Assembly: GCA_964020155.1 (NCBI GenBank)
Contig: OZ026560.1
Coordinates: 4,504,259-4,529,258 of the forward strand
Source: Chondrilla cf. caribensis
Lineage: Eukaryota; Porifera; Demospongiae; Chondrillida; Chondrillidae
Length of the DNA stretch: 25,000 nt
Direction: 5' to 3'
Numbering within the stretch: position 1 is the first letter of the stretch; each line of letters begins with the position of its first letter. Positions 21,001-25,000 of this stretch are shown here, piece by piece. The notes under the pieces were generated by a model. That model made no database searches. It saw only the letters and a list, made by a program, of their open reading frames with translations, and was not told where the DNA came from. A program made the translations under genes and the position numbers.

Positions 21001-23896
21001 GATTGTCCTGAGTGCGCTATAAGCCTCGTGGTGACAAGCAGAAAAATATCAATTTTTTGAGTTGTCACCACGGCCTCTCCTGTGTGCGCGTAATGCATCA
21101 TAGCTCAAATCCGAATGCACAGACACACTCCTGGACCTAATAGCTACCTTCTGATCGCAAAAGAGATGCATTTTGATGTCGACCAAAATTTCCCCCCAGT
21201 GCCACATATAATAAAATGTATATGCTTTGTATGTGCATTCATATATAAGTGTAATACGCCTTGTGGTGATCACCTAAGCAATTTGAGAGTTCTTTGCTGG
21301 TCACCAAGGGCTACCCAGGGTCCATGCCAAACTCACCAACACAATTTCGTAAGCATTATGATTGTCCTGAGTGCGCTATAAGCCTCGTGGTGACAAGCAA
21401 AAAAATGTCAATTTTTATGCTTGTCACCACGGCCTCTCCTGTGTGCACGTAATGCATCATAGCTCAAATCCGAATGCACAGACACACTCCTGGACCTAAT
21501 AGCTACCTTCTGATAGCAAAAAGATGCATTTTGATGTCGACCAAAATTTCCCCCCAGTGCCACATACAATTTAATGTATATATATTGTATGTGCATTCAT
21601 ATATAAGTGTAATACGCCTTGTGGTGATCACCTAAGCAATTTGAGAGTTCTTTGCTGGTCACCTAGGGCTACCCAGGGTCCATGCCAAACTCACCAACAC
21701 AATTTCGTAAGCATTATGATTGTCCTGAGTACGCTATAAGCCTCGTGGTGACAAGCAAAAAATGTCAATTTTTATGCTTGTCACCACGGCCTCTCCTGTG
21801 TGCACGTAATGCATCATAGCTCAAATCCGAATGCACAGACACACTCCTGGACCTAGTAGCTACCTTCTGATAGCAAAAAGATGCATTTTGATGTCGACCA
21901 AAATTTCCCCCCAGTGCCACATATAATATAATGTATATGCTTTGTATGTGCATTCATATATAAGTGTAATACACCTTGTGGTGATCACCTAAGCAATTTG
22001 AGAGTTCTTTGCTGGTCACCAAGGGCTACCCAGTGTCCATGCCAAACTCACCAACACAATTTCGTAAGCATTATGATTGTCCTGAGTACGCTATAAGCCT
22101 CGTGGTGACAAGCAAAAAAATGTCAATTTTTTGAGTTGTCACCACGGCCTCTCCTGTGTGCATGTAATGCATCATAGCCCAAATCCGAATGCACAGCCAC
22201 ACTCCTGGACCTAGTAGCTACCTTCTGATTACAAAAAAGGTGCATTTTGATGTCGACCAAAATTCCCCCCCAGTACGACATATAATAAAATATATATATA
22301 TATATATTGTATGTGCATTCATATATAAGTGTAATATGCCTTGTGGTGATCACCTAAGTAATTTGAGATTTCTTTGCTGGTCACCAAGGGCTACCCAGTG
22401 TCCATGCCAAACTCACCAACACAATTTCGTAAGCATTATGATTGTCCTGAGTGCGCTATAAGCCTCGTGGTGACAAGCAAAAAAATGTCAATTTTTATGC
22501 TTGTCACCACGGCCTCTCCTGTGTGCGCGTAATGCATCATAGCTCAAATCCGAATGCACAGACACACTCCTGGACCTAATAGCTACCTTCTGATCGCAAA
22601 AGAGATGCATTTTGATGTCGACCAAAATTTCCCCCCAGTGCCACATACAATTTAATGTATATATATTGTATGTGCATTCATATATAAGTGTAATACGCCT
22701 TGTGGTGATCACCTAAGCAATTTGAGAGTTCTTTGCTGGTCACCAAGGGCTACCCAGTGTCCATGCCAAACTCACCAACACAATTTCGTAAGCATTATGA
22801 TTGTCCTGAGTATGCTATAAGCCTCGTGGTGACAAGCAAAAAATGTCAATTTTTATGCTTGTCACCACGGCCTCTCCTGTGTGCACGTTATGCATCATAG
22901 CTCAAATCCGAATGCACAGACACACTCCTGGACCTAGTAGCTACCTTCTGATAGCAAAAAAGATGCATTTTGATGTCGACCAAAATTTCTCCCCAGTGCC
23001 ACATATAATAAAATGTATATGCTTTGTATGTACTTTCATATATAAGTGTAATACGCCTTGTGGTGATCACCTAAGCAATTTTAGATTTCTTTGCTGGTCA
23101 CCAAGGGCTACCCAGTGTCCATGCCAAACTCACCAACACAATTTCGGAAGCATTATGATTGTCCTGAGTGCACTATAAGCCTCGTGGTGACAAGCAAAAA
23201 AATGTCAATTTTTATGCTTGTCACCACGGCCTCTCCTGTGTGCACGTAATGCATCATAGCTCAAATCCGAATACACAGACACACTCCTGGACCTAATAGC
23301 TACCTTCTGATAGCAAAAAGATGCATTTTGATGTCGACCAAAATTTCCCCCCAGTGCCACATACAATTTAATGTATATATATTGTATGTGCATTCATATA
23401 TAAGTGTACTACGCCTTGTGGTGATCACCTAAGCAATTTGAGAGTTCTTTGCTGGTCACCTAGGGCTACCCAGTGTCCATGCCAAACTCACCAACACAAT
23501 TTCGGAAGCATTATGATTGTCCTGAGTGCGCTATAAGCCTCGTGGTGACAAGCAAAAAAATGTCAATTTTTATGCTTGTCACCACGGCCTCTCCTGTGTG
23601 CACGTAATGCATCATAGCTCAAATCCGAATGCACAGACACACTCCTGGACCTAGTAGCTACCTTCTGATAGCAAAAGAGATGCATTTTGATGTCGACCAA
23701 AATTTCCCCCCAGTGCCACATATAATAAAATGTATATACGTTGTATGTACATTTATATATAAGTGTAATACACCTTGTGGTGATCACCTAAGCAATTTGA
23801 GATTTCTTTACTGGTCACCAAGGGCTACCCAGTGTCCATGCCAAACTCACCAACACAATTTGGGATGCATACTAACCGTCCTGAGTGTGTTATGAG

Positions 23897-23947
23897 CCTC
23901 GTGGTGACAAGCCAAAAATGTCAATATTTATGCTTGTCACCACGAGG
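23897..23947. repeat. 51-bp palindrome at the orientation switch
   Basis: CCTCGTGGTGACAAGC and GCTTGTCACCACGAGG are 16-bp perfect arms around a 19-nt A/T-rich centre. Left of it the satellite runs forward; right of it the sequence is the reverse complement of what lies left, so it is the centre of dyad symmetry. Confidence 0.9.
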
Positions 23948-24352
23948 TCTATAGAACACTCTGGACAGTTTGTATGCATCCAAAATTGTGTTGGTGAGTT
24001 TGACACGGACACTGGGCAGCCCTTGGTGACTACCAACGTGGTGTCAACTCACCTGAGTGAACACCACAAGGCGTATTACACTTATATTGAAATGTACATA
24101 CAAATGTATAATGCTATGTGCCATATGGACACCTGAAAGAATTTTTGATCAGCAACAAAACCTATCATTTTCGTTATCAAAAGGACCCTATTAGTTCCAG
24201 GAGTGTGTCCGTGCATTCGTATTAGATCTATGATGCATTATGTGCACACAGGAGAGGCCATGGTGACAAGCATAAAAATTGACATTTTTTTACTTGTCAC
24301 CACGAGGCCTATAGCACACTCAGGATAATATGTATGAATCCAAAATTGTGTT
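23948..24352 (-). repeat. Inverted 359-family units, diverged
   Basis: Reverse-complement matches to the unit appear in order: CCAAAATTGTGTTGGTGAGTT, ACACTGGGCAGCCCTTGG, ACCACAAGGCGTATTACACT, CCAGGAGTGTGTCCGTGCAT, TGATGCATTATGTGCACACA and GGAGAGGCC. A second hairpin (about 24260-24303, GGTGACAAG/CTTGTCACC arms) lies about 360 bp after the first, then a partial second inverted unit runs to about 24352. Divergence is clearly higher than among the forward units. Confidence 0.85.
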
Positions 24353-25000
24353 ATCAGATTGACATACCCCCTCTCCCATGAGCTATACAAAAAGGTGCTT
24401 AGTGTTTATTTCTCTTACATACATTGACTGTGGTGCAATGCCCAAAATTTGGCCATAGCACCACCTTGAATAACAAGGATTACAAAGCACACAAAGAGAT
24501 TGGAAGTGTTTCATAACTTAGCTCACATCCCCTGCTAGATTGGTTGAAAATATGAGGTTGACACACACCCTCTCCCACAAGATATGCAAGATGGTGCTAA
24601 GTGTTTTCTACTATTCTCCCCCATACATTGACTGTGGTGCAATGGCCAAAATTTGGCCATAGCACCACCTTGAATAACAAGGGTTATAAATCACACAAGG
24701 CGATGGGAAGTGTTTCATAACTTAGCTCACATCCCCAGCTAGATTTGGTGAAAATATTATGTTGACACGCCCCCTCTCTCACAAGGTATGCAAATGGTAC
24801 TAAGTGTTTCTTCTCCTATTCTCTCCCATACATTGACTGTCACAGTGGTGCTATGGCCAAAATTTGGCCATAGCACCACCTTGAATAACAAGGGTTACAA
24901 AGCACACATGGAGATGGGAAGTGTTTCATAACTTAACTCACATCTCCGGCTAGATCTGCTGGAAATATCAGGTTGACACGCCCCCTCTCCCACGAGGTAT
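24353..25000 (-). repeat. Inverted 187-family array, 199-211 bp period, runs off the window
   Basis: GACA(T/C)...CCCTCTC starts recur at 24361, 24560, 24764 and 24975. Read on the minus strand the unit shares with the 187-bp array: GAGAGGGGGCGTGTCAAC, AAGTTATGAAACA, CATCTCC, AATGTATGGGA and an AGCACC...TTTGC segment, in the same order. It is therefore a diverged subfamily in opposite orientation, with its own palindrome replacing part of the left-hand unit. Confidence 0.85.
24845..24879. repeat. 35-nt palindrome in the right-hand satellite
   Basis: GTGGTGCTATGGCCAAA, one central A, then the exact reverse complement: 17-bp perfect arms. Less perfect copies lie at about 24430 and 24614 (GTGGTGCAATG...). 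It is absent from the left-hand 187-bp units. Confidence 0.85.

Larger units (their letters stand above)
8936..23896 (+). repeat. 359-bp tandem satellite array, about 42 units
   Basis: The anchor GTCCATGCC recurs 43 times with a step of 357-366 bp from about 8943 to 23837, apart from one rearranged copy. Units are highly similar. Variants of an AT-rich segment (CATATAATAAAATGTATA, CATACAATTTAATGTATA, or a long TA run) and of a hairpin (GAGTTGTCACC or ATGCTTGTCACC) alternate in recurring order. Every unit holds four GTGGTGA/TCACCA-type words in inverted pairs. Overlapping 62-91 codon ORFs on both strands repeat with the unit, but 359 is not a multiple of three, so no continuous frame exists and copies differ by indels. 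Chromosomal role (centromere, heterochromatin or other) cannot be read from the sequence. Confidence 0.96.

Noticed and set aside
8980..23895. Dozens of similar 62-91 codon ORFs on both strands, for example peptides starting MHRHTPGP
   Set aside because: They repeat because the DNA unit repeats. The period is not a multiple of three, AT-segment indels break them, they overlap antiparallel, and no start context or domain is seen. They are not a gene family.
8936..23896. Possible CRISPR array
   Set aside because: The whole 359-bp unit is repeated with no unique spacers, in a eukaryotic context.
8936..23896. Homology with the Drosophila 359-bp (1.688) satellite
   Set aside because: Only the unit length agrees; I see no basis for sequence homology and length coincidence is common.

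Overview
The window is eukaryotic and almost certainly from an animal. It holds one compact gene of eight exons with GT-AG introns of about 200-510 bp, long GT/CA microsatellites, tRNA-derived repeats, and more than 20 kb of tandem-repeat DNA. Small introns and a bacterial-style ADP-ribosylglycohydrolase suggest a marine invertebrate, perhaps a sponge, but the sequence alone does not prove the lineage.

Layout. (1) 1-3640: one + strand gene for a DraG/ADP-ribosylglycohydrolase-family enzyme of about 421 residues; (GT)n or (CA)n runs fill parts of introns 2, 3 and 6, and two splice donors lie inside the GT runs. (2) 3640-4518: AT-rich intergenic DNA with a tRNA-like element between 13-bp direct repeats, a short hairpin, and a decayed fragment of the satellite that dominates the right of the window. 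(3) 4519-7569: fourteen head-to-tail copies of a 187-189 bp repeat, one of them split by a 401-bp MITE-like element with 26-bp perfect terminal inverted repeats and a TA target duplication. (4) 7570-8935: low-copy spacer with a diverged 142-bp tandem duplication, a second tRNA-like element and one weak exon-like ORF. (5) 8936-23896: about 42 head-to-tail copies of a roughly 359-bp satellite with dimeric-to-hexameric higher-order structure and one rearranged copy. (6) 23897-24352: the satellite flips orientation exactly at a 51-bp palindrome and runs a little over one unit in reverse. (7) 24361-25000: a diverged, inverted relative (199-211 bp period) of the 187-bp array, running off the window.

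The main structural result is that the two satellite families are linked. A 187-bp-family array and 359-bp-family sequence occur on both sides, and on the right both are inverted relative to the left, with the orientation change at a palindrome carried by the 359-bp unit itself. This suggests that both families belong to one repeat complex that expanded and inverted, possibly derived from a transposable element. No CRISPR, rRNA, transposase or other protein gene is visible outside the glycohydrolase. The many 60-90 codon ORFs in the 359-bp array are by-products of repeat homogenisation.
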